64,000 nucleotides of DNA from Pseudomonadota bacterium (GTDB lineage Bacteria; Desulfobacterota; Binatia; UBA9968): positions 1 through 64,000 of the forward strand of contig JAJPJQ010000049.1 in the NCBI GenBank assembly GCA_021324155.1. The letters are read 5' to 3'. Below, one piece after another: positions 16,866 to 29,132 of the stretch (position 1 is its first letter; each line of letters opens with the position of its first letter). The notes beneath the pieces are model-generated. The model made no database searches. It saw only the letters and a program-made list of their open reading frames with translations, and was not told the origin of the DNA. Made by a program: the position numbers and the translations under genes.

Positions 16866-17702
16866 TTAGAGAATCGATTTTAGATGCGCGCCGAATTCCG
16901 CCTGGAAAGCGTCGACGTCCTCGCCGAAGGCGGCGGAGAAATGATCGCTGCGCGCGGCGGAATCGCGAAAGCGCGCAAAATAATCGAGCACGGCCGGAAG
17001 CCCTTTCCGCTCGATTAGAAAATCGACGGCAAGCAACGACTGCCCGTAAACCGCCTCTTTGCCGACACTACGCTCTGCGGCTTCCCATTCAGCTTCGGTT
17101 GCCAGTCCATCGAGCGGCGGCAGCGTGCCGGCGGAATAAAACGAGGCGGAATGCCGCGACGAAAGCGCCGCGCCTGCTGCATAGGTATGGAGCCCGAGAC
17201 GGTCCGTAACCTTATAAGCGCCCCACTGAGCGAATCCTTCCATCAGCCAGTAGTGCGGCGTGGCGCAGCGCCAGTCGGCGAGCGCGAATTCAGCCAAGTG
17301 GACCATTTCATGTGCGACCGTTCGAACACGATCCGGCCAGGATATTCTCGCGAGACGCTCGGCGTTGGCCAGAACCTTGCGCCGGTCACAACTCGCGATC
17401 GCGAGCGCTTGCTCTCTGCCGCCCGGGTCCGGGCGATCGCGCAGCTCGCTCTTTAATCCAGTCGTGTAATCAGCGCCGCTGGGGTACAGATAAAAAACCG
17501 ATTCCAGCCGCGGCAATCGCAAATCCTCTACCATCACCGACGCGATCGCTTTGACCGCCATCCCGTAATCATGGACTCCCGCCGATGGTCTTGCCGTCTC
17601 CGGCGCGTAGGCGAGCGGAATCTGCTGCGCCGTCGTCGCGCAGCCGGCGAGCATCACGATCGCAAGACCGGCAAAGCTCCAGCATTGGAGCGCGTTTGTC
17701 AT
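16866..17702 (-). CDS. Lipoprotein with HExxH metallopeptidase-like domain
   Basis: 278 aa. Signal peptide with lipobox MLAGC (Cys at about 21). The central motif VAHEMVHLAEF is HExxH, and a downstream EGFAQWGAY supplies the third zinc ligand Glu in the gluzincin arrangement (peptidase MA-like). The product would be a membrane-anchored zinc peptidase or an inactive relative. It is inserted between dapF and dapA with small gaps (7 and 14 nt), so it is cotranscribed with diaminopimelate genes. A link to peptidoglycan or envelope processing is possible but unproven. Confidence 0.75.
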   Translation of the reverse strand: MTNALQCWSFAGLAIVMLAGCATTAQQIPLAYAPETARPSAGVHDYGMAVKAIASVMVEDLRLPRLESVFYLYPSGADYTTGLKSELRDRPDPGGREQALAIASCDRRKVLANAERLARISWPDRVRTVAHEMVHLAEFALADWRCATPHYWLMEGFAQWGAYKVTDRLGLHTYAAGAALSSRHSASFYSAGTLPPLDGLATEAEWEAAERSVGKEAVYGQSLLAVDFLIERKGLPAVLDYFARFRDSAARSDHFSAAFGEDVDAFQAEFGAHLKSIL

Positions 17703-17709
17703 GAACGGA

Positions 17710-18531
17710 TTAAACTCGCGCCACGCCTTCGAACACTTCCACGGCGGCGCCGGTCATGTAGACGCGGTTGTTTTCGCGCCAGTCGATCAAGAGATCTCCG
17801 CCGCGAAGATGGACGGTAACTTTCCGTCCGTGCCGCTTCGTCAGTGCGCCGGCCACCGCCGCGCCGCACGCGCCGGTGCCGCACGCCCAAGTCTCGCCGG
17901 CGCCGCGCTCCCAGACGCGCATGCGGATCTCTTCCGGCCCGAGAACCTTCACGAACTCCGTGTTGACGCGATTGGGAAAGAACGCATGGTGCTCGAAGTG
18001 CGGCCCGAGTTTCTCCAGATCGAGCTTGTCGGGATCGTCCGGATAAAGAACGCAGTGGGGATTTCCCATCGACACGCACGTGACGCGATAAACCGCGCCG
18101 TCTACGTCGAGCGGATGATCGAGAATCTTTCCGTCGGCGTTGACCGGGATCTTCCGTCCTTCGAGAATCGGCTCCCCCATGTCGACTTCGACGAGGTCAC
18201 CGACCAGTCGCGGCCGGATAATGCCGGCGAGCGTCTCGACCGCGAGCTCGGTCTTTTTCGTGAGTCCGTGATCGCGCACGTATTTCGCGAAGCAGCGGAT
18301 GCCGTTGCCGCACATCTCGACCTGGCTCCCGTCGGCGTTGTAGATCTCCATCTTGAAATCGCCGACGGCGGAAGGGTGAATCGTCAGCAGCTGGTCCGCG
18401 CCGACGCCGAAGCGCCGGTCGCAGAGCTGCTTTGCGATCTTCGTGAGGTCGCGCTTTTCGCCGCCGAGGCAATCGATGAAAATGAAATCGTTGCCGCAGC
18501 CGTGCATCTTGGTGAAACGAAGCTCGCTCAT
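17710..18531 (-). CDS. dapF: Diaminopimelate epimerase
   Basis: 273 aa. It interconverts LL- and meso-diaminopimelate. Both catalytic cysteines are in place: MCGNGIRC (about 72-79) and ACGTGACG (about 216-223). The N-terminal KMHGCGNDFIFID is diagnostic. It follows lysA with a 12-nt gap; the lptM/lysA/dapF neighbourhood matches many Proteobacteria. Confidence 0.97.
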   Translation of the reverse strand: MSELRFTKMHGCGNDFIFIDCLGGEKRDLTKIAKQLCDRRFGVGADQLLTIHPSAVGDFKMEIYNADGSQVEMCGNGIRCFAKYVRDHGLTKKTELAVETLAGIIRPRLVGDLVEVDMGEPILEGRKIPVNADGKILDHPLDVDGAVYRVTCVSMGNPHCVLYPDDPDKLDLEKLGPHFEHHAFFPNRVNTEFVKVLGPEEIRMRVWERGAGETWACGTGACGAAVAGALTKRHGRKVTVHLRGGDLLIDWRENNRVYMTGAAVEVFEGVARV

Positions 18532-18543
18532 AGAACGATTCGC

Positions 18544-19815
18544 TTACTGCAGGGCCGGCGGAATCGTCTCGCCGCGAATCAGATCGTCGAGCGACTCGCG
18601 CTCGCGGACGACATAGTACTTGTCGCCGTCGACGAGCACTTCCGGCGGCCGGGGATGGGAATTGTAATTCGATGCCATAGTAAAACCATACGCCCCGGCG
18701 CTCATAACCGCCAGCAGATCGCCCGGCTTCGGGCGCGGCAGTTCGCGGTCTTTGGCGAAAAAATCGCCGCTTTCGCAGATCGGGCCGACGACGTCGGCGA
18801 CGATCGTCTCCCCCTTGCTCTCGGCCACCGGCAGGACTGCCTGATACGAGCCGTAAAGCGCGGGGCGGATGAGATCGTTCATGCCGCCGTCGACGACGAC
18901 GAACTTCTTCTCCTCGTGTTCCTTGAGATAGAGCACCTCGGTGACGAGCATCCCCGCGTTGCCGACCATCACGCGGCCGGGCTCGAGGATCAGCGTGACG
19001 TTCAGCCCTTCGAGGCCTTTGACGAGCGCGCCGGCGTACTCCTCCGGGCTCGGCGGCTCTTCGTCCTTGTAGCGGATGCCCAAGCCGCCGCCGAGATCGA
19101 GATAACGGATGTCGGCGCCTTCTTTTCTGAGATAGCCGACGAGCACGCGATCGAGATATTCGCGCACGCGCGCCAGCGCGTCGACGAACGGCCCGACGGA
19201 AGTAAGCTGCGAGCCGATGTGGCAGTCGACGCCGATCACTTCGAGATTTTTCAGCGTGAGCGCCTGCTTGTAGAGCTCAGCCGAACGTTTGATCTCGATG
19301 CCGAACTTGCTCTTTTTCATCCCCGTCGAGATGTAGGGATGCGTCTTGGCGTCGACGTCGGGGTTGATCCGCAGGCTGATCGGCGCGCGCTTTCCCAGCG
19401 CGCGGCCAACTTCGTCGATGAACATGAGCTCCTGCTCGGATTCGACGTTGAACATCAGGATGCCGGACTTGAGCGCGTACTCGATTTCGTCGCGCTTTTT
19501 TCCGACTCCGGAAAAAACAATCTTCCTGGCGTCGCCGCCGGCCTGGAGCGCGCGGAAGAGCTCGCCGCCCGAGACGATGTCGAAGCCGCTTCCCTCCTTC
19601 GCGAAAGCGCGCAGCACCGCCAGATTCGAGTTCGATTTGACCGAAAAACAGACGAGATGCGGCGTCTTGCCGAACGCCTGGTCGAAAACGCGGTAATGGC
19701 GCCTGAGCGTTGCGAGGCTGTAAATATAGGCCGGCGTGCCCACCTCGCGCGAGATTTTTCCGACGGGGACTTCTTCGGCGAACATCTCCCCGTTGCGGTA
19801 TTCGAAATGATTCAT
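18544..19815 (-). CDS. lysA: Diaminopimelate decarboxylase
   Basis: 423 aa PLP-dependent fold-III decarboxylase giving L-lysine. PLP lysine in CFSVKSNSNL (about 56), HIGSQ (about 200), the phosphate-binding region GGGLGIRY, EPGR, and substrate motif CESGDFF (about 346) are present. Its ATG overlaps the stop of the upstream lipoprotein gene (ATGA), indicating translational coupling. Confidence 0.97.
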   Translation of the reverse strand: MNHFEYRNGEMFAEEVPVGKISREVGTPAYIYSLATLRRHYRVFDQAFGKTPHLVCFSVKSNSNLAVLRAFAKEGSGFDIVSGGELFRALQAGGDARKIVFSGVGKKRDEIEYALKSGILMFNVESEQELMFIDEVGRALGKRAPISLRINPDVDAKTHPYISTGMKKSKFGIEIKRSAELYKQALTLKNLEVIGVDCHIGSQLTSVGPFVDALARVREYLDRVLVGYLRKEGADIRYLDLGGGLGIRYKDEEPPSPEEYAGALVKGLEGLNVTLILEPGRVMVGNAGMLVTEVLYLKEHEEKKFVVVDGGMNDLIRPALYGSYQAVLPVAESKGETIVADVVGPICESGDFFAKDRELPRPKPGDLLAVMSAGAYGFTMASNYNSHPRPPEVLVDGDKYYVVRERESLDDLIRGETIPPALQ

Positions 19816-20324
19816 TCAGTTCTCCAGGTAACCTCGGCCTCGTTCGACGGATCGCTCATGGAACTATCCGCTACCTTGGAAAAAACGCGGTAGCGGTAAA
19901 CCGTCCCGTTTTGCACTTCCTGATCGACGTAGCCGAATTGCTTTCGCTTGATGAATTTCTGCTGGTCCTCGACGTCGACCGTCGCGAGCTGCCGATACGG
20001 CGACGGGCATTCCGGGCAATTTTTCGCTATTTCCCTGCGAAAGATTACAAACGACACGAGATCGTTCAACTCTTTGCCGTCGACGTAGCGCGTCGGCCGT
20101 CCCCAGGTGAGCACAACGCCCTGCTTTCCGGCCTTGGCGCGCAAATCCGTGATCGGCTCCGGCACCGCGCCTTCGGGCGCGCGCAGCCCTCCTTTGCTAC
20201 CGCAGCCCGTCAAAAGCAGGCATAAGGCAACAGGCAACAGGCAATAGGAAATTAGCTGAACGGCATATTCCCGAGATCTTTGACTAATGCCGAATGCCTC
20301 ATGCCTATTGCCTAATCTATTCAT
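19812..20324 (-). CDS. lptM: LptM-like lipoprotein with fibronectin-III-like domain
   Basis: 170 aa. The lipobox region LLTGCGSKGGLRAPEG matches the CGxKGxL hallmark of LptM/YifL, the small lipoprotein that helps LptD maturation and is typically next to lysA/dapF, as here. Unlike the usual 50-70 aa proteins, it continues into an FN3-like domain (PEPITDLRAKAGKQGVVLTW...YRYRVFS...SNEAEVTW). The start at 20324 overlaps the argH stop (ATGA). The signal sequence (SYCLLPVALCLLL) is encoded by an array of degenerate 7-mers described separately. Outer-membrane anchoring is expected. Confidence 0.75.
   Translation of the reverse strand: MNRLGNRHEAFGISQRSREYAVQLISYCLLPVALCLLLTGCGSKGGLRAPEGAVPEPITDLRAKAGKQGVVLTWGRPTRYVDGKELNDLVSFVIFRREIAKNCPECPSPYRQLATVDVEDQQKFIKRKQFGYVDQEVQNGTVYRYRVFSKVADSSMSDPSNEAEVTWRTE
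20218..20313. repeat. Heptad-built palindromic repeat, locus 4 (inside lptM-like start)
   Basis: Five tandem 7-mers, AGGCATA, AGGCAAC twice, AGGCAAT and AGGAAAT (20218-20252), face four inverted ones (AGGCAAT, AGGCATG, AGGCATT and CGGCATT on the minus strand, 20286-20313). The core heptad differs from the GTTTC-type loci, but the period of 7 and the palindromic layout are the same. The array overlaps the lipoprotein coding start. Confidence 0.8.
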
Positions 20325-21694
20325 ACACCGAGCTCCTTCAGCCGCCGCCGCACGTTAACAGGGGCCGTGCCGCCTTCCGAACGTCTCCGGCCGACTCCGG
20401 CATCGGCAGTCAGATAAGCATAAACGTCCTTTTCGATCTTCGGCGAGAAGCGCTTCAGCTCGCCGAGCGGCAGGTCTTCTATTTTGACGCCGCGCTCGAC
20501 GCAGGAGCGCACGATGCGTCCGACGATGCCATGTGCCGACCGAAACGGCACACCGTGCTCAACGAGGTAATCGGCGAGATCGGTCGCATTCATGAACCCG
20601 TCGGCGGCGGCCTCCGTCATGCGCTGCTTTCTGACTTTGACGCCGGCCGCGAGCTCGCGCATGACTTCGAGACTCGCCTTGACGGTATCGACGGTGTCGA
20701 AGAGCGGCCGTTTGTCTTCCTGCAGATCGCGATTATAGGCGAGCGGCAGTCCTTTCATGATCGTGAGCAGCGCCTGCAGGTGGCCGAACACGCGCCCGGC
20801 TTTGCCGCGAACGAGCTCCGGCACGCCGGGATTCTTTTTCTGCGGCATCATCGAGCTGCCGGTGCAGTAGCGGTCGGGAAGCTCGATGAAACCGAACTCC
20901 GTACTAGACCACAACACCCACTCCTCCGCAAGGCGGCTCAGATGCACGAATAGGATCGCGGCGGCGGCAATGAATTCGATCGCGAAATCGCGGTCGGCGA
21001 CGCTGTCGAGGCTGTTTTTCGAGACCCGCGCGAAGCCCAGCAGACGCGCGACGTAGCGGCGGTCGATCGGCAGCGTCGTGCCCGCGAGCGCGCCGGAGCC
21101 GAGCGGCAGGACGTCCATTCGCTTCAAGCAGTCGCGCATCCGCTCGGTGTCCCGCTCGAGCATATCGGCGTAGGCGAGCAGATGGTGCGAAAAGAGCACC
21201 GGCTGCGCGCGCTGGAGATGCGTATAGCCGGGCATGACAACGTCGATATGGCGTTTCGCGGTCCGCGCGAGCTCGCGCTTGAGGCCGTCGACGGCGACGA
21301 TGATCGCTTTCACTTCGTCGCGAAGATATAACCGCAGATCGAGCGCGACCTGATCGTTGCGGCTCCGCGCGGTGTGAAGCTTCTCGCCGACGCGACCGAT
21401 GCGCTCGATGAGCCGCCGCTCGATATTCATGTGGATGTCTTCATCGGCGGCCGAGAAACGGAACTTGCCTTCGTCGATCTCGTCGCGGATCGCCTCGAGG
21501 CCGGCGACGATGCGGCGGGCCTCTCGCGGCGCGATGATGCGCTGCCGCGCCAGCATGCGCGCATGCGCGATACTACCGGCGATATCGTGGCGGTAAAGCC
21601 GCGCGTCGACGTCGATCGAGGCGGTAAAGGCCTCGACCGAGCCGGCGGTGGCGGAAACGAAGCGACCGCCCCATAATTTTTTACCCGGCGGCAT
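20321..21694 (-). CDS. argH: Argininosuccinate lyase
   Basis: 457 aa, fumarase/aspartase superfamily; splits argininosuccinate to arginine and fumarate. The signature GSSMMPQKKNP (about 287-297) contains the mobile catalytic loop. KLWGGRF at the N-terminus and HTARSRNDQVALDLRLYLRDE are typical. The ATG at 21694 is preferred over a TTG at 21700 because AGGG lies 6 nt before it. It starts 13 nt after argG. Confidence 0.96.
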   Translation of the reverse strand: MPPGKKLWGGRFVSATAGSVEAFTASIDVDARLYRHDIAGSIAHARMLARQRIIAPREARRIVAGLEAIRDEIDEGKFRFSAADEDIHMNIERRLIERIGRVGEKLHTARSRNDQVALDLRLYLRDEVKAIIVAVDGLKRELARTAKRHIDVVMPGYTHLQRAQPVLFSHHLLAYADMLERDTERMRDCLKRMDVLPLGSGALAGTTLPIDRRYVARLLGFARVSKNSLDSVADRDFAIEFIAAAAILFVHLSRLAEEWVLWSSTEFGFIELPDRYCTGSSMMPQKKNPGVPELVRGKAGRVFGHLQALLTIMKGLPLAYNRDLQEDKRPLFDTVDTVKASLEVMRELAAGVKVRKQRMTEAAADGFMNATDLADYLVEHGVPFRSAHGIVGRIVRSCVERGVKIEDLPLGELKRFSPKIEKDVYAYLTADAGVGRRRSEGGTAPVNVRRRLKELGV

Positions 21695-21707
21695 TTTCAA
21701 CCCTGAA

Positions 21708-22937
21708 TTAATTTTCCTTCAGCTGCTTCAGCCGCCGCAGACGAAGCCGCAGCGCGTTCAAGCGAATGAAGCCCTCGGCATCAGCCTGGTTGTAACCCGC
21801 GCCCTCTTCGAACGTCGCGATGCCGGGATCATAGAGCGAGACTTCCGACTTTCTGCCGGCGACGGAAGCGGCGCCCTTGTAGAGTTTAAGGCGCACACGG
21901 CCGGTGACGTTGGCCTGCGCCGCGTCGATCATCTGCTGCAGCACCTCGCGCTCGGGCGCGAACCAGTAGCCGTAGTAGATCATTTCCGCGTAGCGCGGCA
22001 CCAGCGAGTCGCGCAGCCGCATGACCTCGCGGTCGACCGTGATCGATTCGAGCGCGCGGTGCGCCGCATGGAGCAGCGTGCCGCCGGGAGTCTCGTAGAC
22101 GCCGCGCGATTTCATGCCGACATAGCGGTTCTCGACGACGTCCGCGCGGCCGATTCCGTGCGCGCCGCCGATGCGGTTCAGCTCGGCGAGCAGCTTCGCG
22201 GGCGAGAGCTTTTTGCCGTCGACGGCGACCGGATCGCCTTTCACGTAGTCGATTTCGAGATATTGCGGCTTGTCGGGCGCCTGCTCCGGAGATTTCGTCC
22301 AGACGAACATGTCGGCCGGCGGCTCGCTCCACGGATCCTCCAGGATGCCGCCTTCGTAGCTGATGTGAAAAAGGTTCCGGTCCATGCTGTAGGGCTTGGC
22401 TTTGGTGACCGGCACCGGAATTCCGTGTTTTGCCGCATAATCGATGAGCTTGCCGCGGGAGTCGAGATCCCATGTGCGCCACGGCGCGATGACTTTGACA
22501 TCGGGCTTGAGCGCATAATACGTCAGCTCGAAACGAACCTGATCGTTGCCCTTGCCGGTCGCGCCGTGAGCGACCGCGTCGGCGTTCTCTTGCAGCGCGA
22601 TCTCGATCTGCCGCTTAGCGATGAGCGGCCGGGCGATCGATGTGCCCAGGAGGTACGACCCCTCGTAAACCGCGTTCGCGCGCAGCATCGGGAAGACGTA
22701 GTCTTTCACGAACGGCTCGCGCAGGTCGTCGATGTAAACCTTGGTCGCGCCGGTCTTGAGCGCCTTTTCGCGAACGCCTTCGAGCTCCTCTTCCTGCCCC
22801 AGATCGGCGCAATACGCGACCACTTCGCAGTCATACGTCTCGATCAGCCAGCGCAGGATGACCGAAGTGTCGAGGCCTCCGGAATACGCCAGCACGACTT
22901 TGTTTACCTGCATGTCTTCGCGATCGATTTTCGGCAT
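21708..22937 (-). CDS. argG: Argininosuccinate synthase
   Basis: 409 aa. It joins citrulline and aspartate with ATP. The P-loop [10 protein letters not shown] lies near the N-terminus, and [17 protein letters not shown] and [13 protein letters not shown] follow in their usual order. The frame is open to 23096, but the ATG at 22937, preceded by AAGGGA, starts the conserved region. It lies 8 nt after argF. Confidence 0.97.
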   Translation of the reverse strand: MPKIDREDMQVNKVVLAYSGGLDTSVILRWLIETYDCEVVAYCADLGQEEELEGVREKALKTGATKVYIDDLREPFVKDYVFPMLRANAVYEGSYLLGTSIARPLIAKRQIEIALQENADAVAHGATGKGNDQVRFELTYYALKPDVKVIAPWRTWDLDSRGKLIDYAAKHGIPVPVTKAKPYSMDRNLFHISYEGGILEDPWSEPPADMFVWTKSPEQAPDKPQYLEIDYVKGDPVAVDGKKLSPAKLLAELNRIGGAHGIGRADVVENRYVGMKSRGVYETPGGTLLHAAHRALESITVDREVMRLRDSLVPRYAEMIYYGYWFAPEREVLQQMIDAAQANVTGRVRLKLYKGAASVAGRKSEVSLYDPGIATFEEGAGYNQADAEGFIRLNALRLRLRRLKQLKEN

Positions 22938-22945
22938 TGTTTCCC

Positions 22946-23893
22946 TTAGCTCTTCAAACCCTTCATGCCTTTGAGCGCCCAGACCATAATGCCTTTCTGG
23001 ACGTGCAGGCGGTTCTCCGCCTGGTCGAAGATGATCGACTGCGGCCCTTCGATGACGTCGTGCGTGATCTCTTCGTTCCGATGCGCCGGAAGGCAATGCA
23101 TCACGACGGCATCGCGCTTCGCGCGAGCGACCAGCTCACGGTTGACTTGATAACGGCGAAAGGCGCGACGGCGCGCCTCCGCCTCGGCCTCCTGGCCCAT
23201 GCTCGTCCACACGTCGGTATAAATGACGTCGGCGTCCTTGACGGCCTCTTCAGGATCGGCGGTCACCTGAACGCGCGCCCCGGTCTCCTTAGCCTCTGCA
23301 ACCAGGAGCGCGTCCGGCTCGTAACCTTTCGGACTCGCGACAACGAGCGAAAAAGGAAGCCGCGAGGCCGCTTCGACCCAGCTGTTCGCCACGTTGTTGC
23401 CGTCGCCGACGAATGCGATCTTTAGTCCTTCGAGCCTGCGCTTTTTTTCGATCAACGTAAAGCAATCTGCCAGCACCTGACACGGATGGTACAGATCCGT
23501 CAGTCCGTTGATGATCGGCACCGACGCGCAGCGCGCCATCTCTTCGAGCGTATCCTGAGAAAAAGTCCGGACCACGATGAGATCCGCCCAGCGGCTCAAG
23601 ACGCGCGCGCCGTCGGCCGCGCTTTCGCGAAGCCCGAGCTGGATTTCGTCGGGGCCGAGAAAAATCGCGCTGCCGCCAAGCTGGATCATGCCGGTCTCGA
23701 AGCTCACACGCGTCCTGAGGCTCGGCTTTTCGAATACCATCGCGAGCGCTTTCTCGGGCAGCCGCGGCCGGACGATGCCGCGTTTCAGCTCGTGCTTGAG
23801 CTTGCGGCTGAAGGCGAAGATCGCCTCGATCTGCTTCCGTGCGAGCGGCTGGAAACTCAATAGATCGCGTTTCTGATTCCGATCGGTAGTCAT
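22946..23893 (-). CDS. argF: Ornithine carbamoyltransferase
   Basis: 315 aa. Carbamoyl-phosphate site [11 protein letters not shown] (Ser-Leu-Arg-Thr-Arg; Leu replaces the second Thr of the common STRTR). [17 protein letters not shown] (ornithine loop, SMG) and MHCLPAHR also match OTCases. The start at 23893 is the ATG before TTDRNQ; the longer frame only overlaps argD spacer DNA. Member of the arg operon. Confidence 0.96.
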   Translation of the reverse strand: MTTDRNQKRDLLSFQPLARKQIEAIFAFSRKLKHELKRGIVRPRLPEKALAMVFEKPSLRTRVSFETGMIQLGGSAIFLGPDEIQLGLRESAADGARVLSRWADLIVVRTFSQDTLEEMARCASVPIINGLTDLYHPCQVLADCFTLIEKKRRLEGLKIAFVGDGNNVANSWVEAASRLPFSLVVASPKGYEPDALLVAEAKETGARVQVTADPEEAVKDADVIYTDVWTSMGQEAEAEARRRAFRRYQVNRELVARAKRDAVVMHCLPAHRNEEITHDVIEGPQSIIFDQAENRLHVQKGIMVWALKGMKGLKS

Positions 23894-23957
23894 GGCAAAT
23901 CCGGGGCTGGGAAAAAACCTTATGTTAGTTTCACGCGCGGGGCGATTCAAGAGGGAG

Positions 23958-27449
<3,492 letters not shown>

Positions 27450-27458
27450 TTTAGTTCC

Positions 27459-27989
27459 TTACGGCAGCTCTTCGTAGCTAAGTTGCTCGTTTGTATAGAC
27501 GCATATGTCCGCCGCCTGGCGCATCGCTTCCTCGGCGATTGCGCGCGCGTCCAATTCGGTGTGCTTCAGCAGCGCGCGCGCCGCGGCGAGGGCGTAATTG
27601 CCGCCCGAGCCGATCGCGATCGCGCCGCCGTCCGGCTCGACCACGTCGCCGGCGCCGGAAACCACCAGCGTATTCTCCGCGTCGGCGACGACCATCAGCG
27701 CCTCGAGCCGCCGGAGCACGCGGTCGGTGCGCCAGTCTTTCGCCAGCTCGACGGCGGCGCGCTTTAGATTGCCGTTGAATTGCTCGAGCTTCGCCTCGAA
27801 CTTTTCGAACAGCGTGAACGCGTCCGCGGTCGCGCCCGCGAAGCCGGCGATGACCTTATCGTGATAGAGCTTCCGCACCTTGCGGGCGGTGTGCTTCATC
27901 ACGGTCTGGCCGAGGCTTACTTGGCCGTCGCCGACCATCACCATCTTCCCGTTGCGGCGCACCGCCAATATCGTTGTCGCGTGAAACAT
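27459..27989 (-). CDS. hslV: HslV/ClpQ peptidase subunit
   Basis: 176 aa proteasome-like threonine peptidase. The catalytic Thr follows a short propeptide ([10 protein letters not shown]). [23 protein letters not shown] and [17 protein letters not shown] are standard. It forms the HslUV dodecamer-hexamer complex for ATP-driven proteolysis. xerC-hslV-hslU is a conserved neighbourhood also known from Firmicutes. Confidence 0.96.
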   Translation of the reverse strand: MFHATTILAVRRNGKMVMVGDGQVSLGQTVMKHTARKVRKLYHDKVIAGFAGATADAFTLFEKFEAKLEQFNGNLKRAAVELAKDWRTDRVLRRLEALMVVADAENTLVVSGAGDVVEPDGGAIAIGSGGNYALAAARALLKHTELDARAIAEEAMRQAADICVYTNEQLSYEELP

Positions 27990-27997
27990 TGAAACTC

Positions 27998-28068
27998 AGG
28001 CGCGAGGCGCGAGTAGAGGCGTGAGTGAAAGATTTCTCACGCCTCCTGCCTCGCGGCTCTTGCCTCTA
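27998..28068. repeat. Heptad-built palindromic repeat, locus 5 (hslV/xerC junction)
   Basis: Degenerate 7-mers AGGCGCG, AGGCGCG, AGTAGAG, GCGTGAG (27998-28025) face inverted 7-mers AGAGGCA, AGAGCCG, CGAGGCA, GGAGGCG (minus strand, about 28041-28068). They form an imperfect stem around a TGAAAGATTT centre. It fills most of the spacer between xerC and hslV. Confidence 0.75.
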
Positions 28069-28971
28069 TGCCCTCGGATGAGCTTTATCGTAAACCGCCG
28101 TGAGCTGGTCCAGGTTGAGATGCGTGTAGCGCTGCGTCGTGGAGAGACTCGCGTGGCCCAGCAACTCCTGAATGACGCGGAGATCCGCGCCGCCATTGAG
28201 CAGATGCGTCGCGAACGTATGGCGCAGCCCGTGCGGCCCCATGCGCACGGGAACGTCCGCCGCTTTTAGATATTTATCCACGACCCGCGCGATACTCCGG
28301 GTCGTGATTCTTTTGCCGCGATGGTTCAAGAACACCGGCTGATTGCCTTTCGCCGCGCGCTTCCATACCAGTGCCTGCTCCGCGCCGTATTCTTCGAGCG
28401 CCTTCAGCGCGACTGCGCCGATCGGCACGATCCTTTCTTTCGAGCCTTTCCCCATCACTCTAATGATGCCGAGTCGAAAGTCAACGTCGCCCCAGTTGAG
28501 TCCGACGGCTTCGCTCACGCGGACACCGGTCGAATAAAGCGTCTCCAAAATCGCGCGGTCGCGAAGCGTGAGAATCCCCTCGCCCTCGACGCCGCCGAGC
28601 AGGCGAAAGACGTCGTCGACCGAAAGAAAAACCGGCAGCGGCTTTTCCTGCTTCGGCGTCGCGAAGAGCGCCAGCGGGTCGCGCGCTATGCGCTTCTCGC
28701 GCAAAAGATAACGGTAGAAGCCCTTCAAGGCGGCGAGCTTCCGGCCGATCGAACTCTTTTTGTTTTGCTTGGCGAGCGACGCGAGATAGGCGCGGACGAG
28801 ATGGACGTTCACGTCCTCGATCGAAGTCTTCTTCTCGTCATGTTCTTTGGCTCTCTGCTCGAGATACGCATCGAACTGCCTTAAGTCGCTCAAATAGTTC
28901 CGCAGCGTGTGCGGCGAGACGTTCTTCTCCAGCTTCAGATGATCGCCGTAGCGCTCGATCCAATCGTCCAA
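28066..28971 (-). CDS. xerC: Tyrosine recombinase XerC
   Basis: 301 aa, normal size. SAM-like N-terminal domain (to about 100), then the catalytic domain with STGVRVSEA (first Arg), the H-x-x-R HGLRHTFATH, LGHASLSTTQRYTHL (second His and the nucleophile Tyr, about 280). It resolves chromosome dimers at dif with XerD. Position next to hslVU argues for the housekeeping recombinase rather than a mobile-element integrase. A TTG start at 28971 follows GGAG at about 10 nt. Confidence 0.93.
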   Translation of the reverse strand: MDDWIERYGDHLKLEKNVSPHTLRNYLSDLRQFDAYLEQRAKEHDEKKTSIEDVNVHLVRAYLASLAKQNKKSSIGRKLAALKGFYRYLLREKRIARDPLALFATPKQEKPLPVFLSVDDVFRLLGGVEGEGILTLRDRAILETLYSTGVRVSEAVGLNWGDVDFRLGIIRVMGKGSKERIVPIGAVALKALEEYGAEQALVWKRAAKGNQPVFLNHRGKRITTRSIARVVDKYLKAADVPVRMGPHGLRHTFATHLLNGGADLRVIQELLGHASLSTTQRYTHLNLDQLTAVYDKAHPRA

Positions 28972-29132
28972 TAACTTGGGCTCCGGGAAAGTGGAACGAA
29001 ATCAGTGTAGCACGGAGGGAGGGGAAAAGAAAAATGGAGGAGCTCTCGATAATATTAATTACACTAGACCTCCTCGCTGACAGAGACGACGCGGTCGGGC
29101 GTGTGGCGACGATCAGAGGGAAGATCCAATCT

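Noticed and set aside
17701-19893. 730-codon plus-strand open frame opposite dapF and lysA
   Set aside because: Antisense shadow of strongly recognised minus-strand genes in GC-rich DNA; no family motifs or ribosome binding site.
21648-22949. 433-codon plus-strand open frame opposite argH/argG
   Set aside because: Same explanation; argG is unmistakable on the other strand.
28066-28971. Tyrosine recombinase as a mobile-element integrase
   Set aside because: It has XerC length and motifs, lies in the conserved xerC-hslV-hslU neighbourhood, and no attachment-site duplication or cargo is visible.
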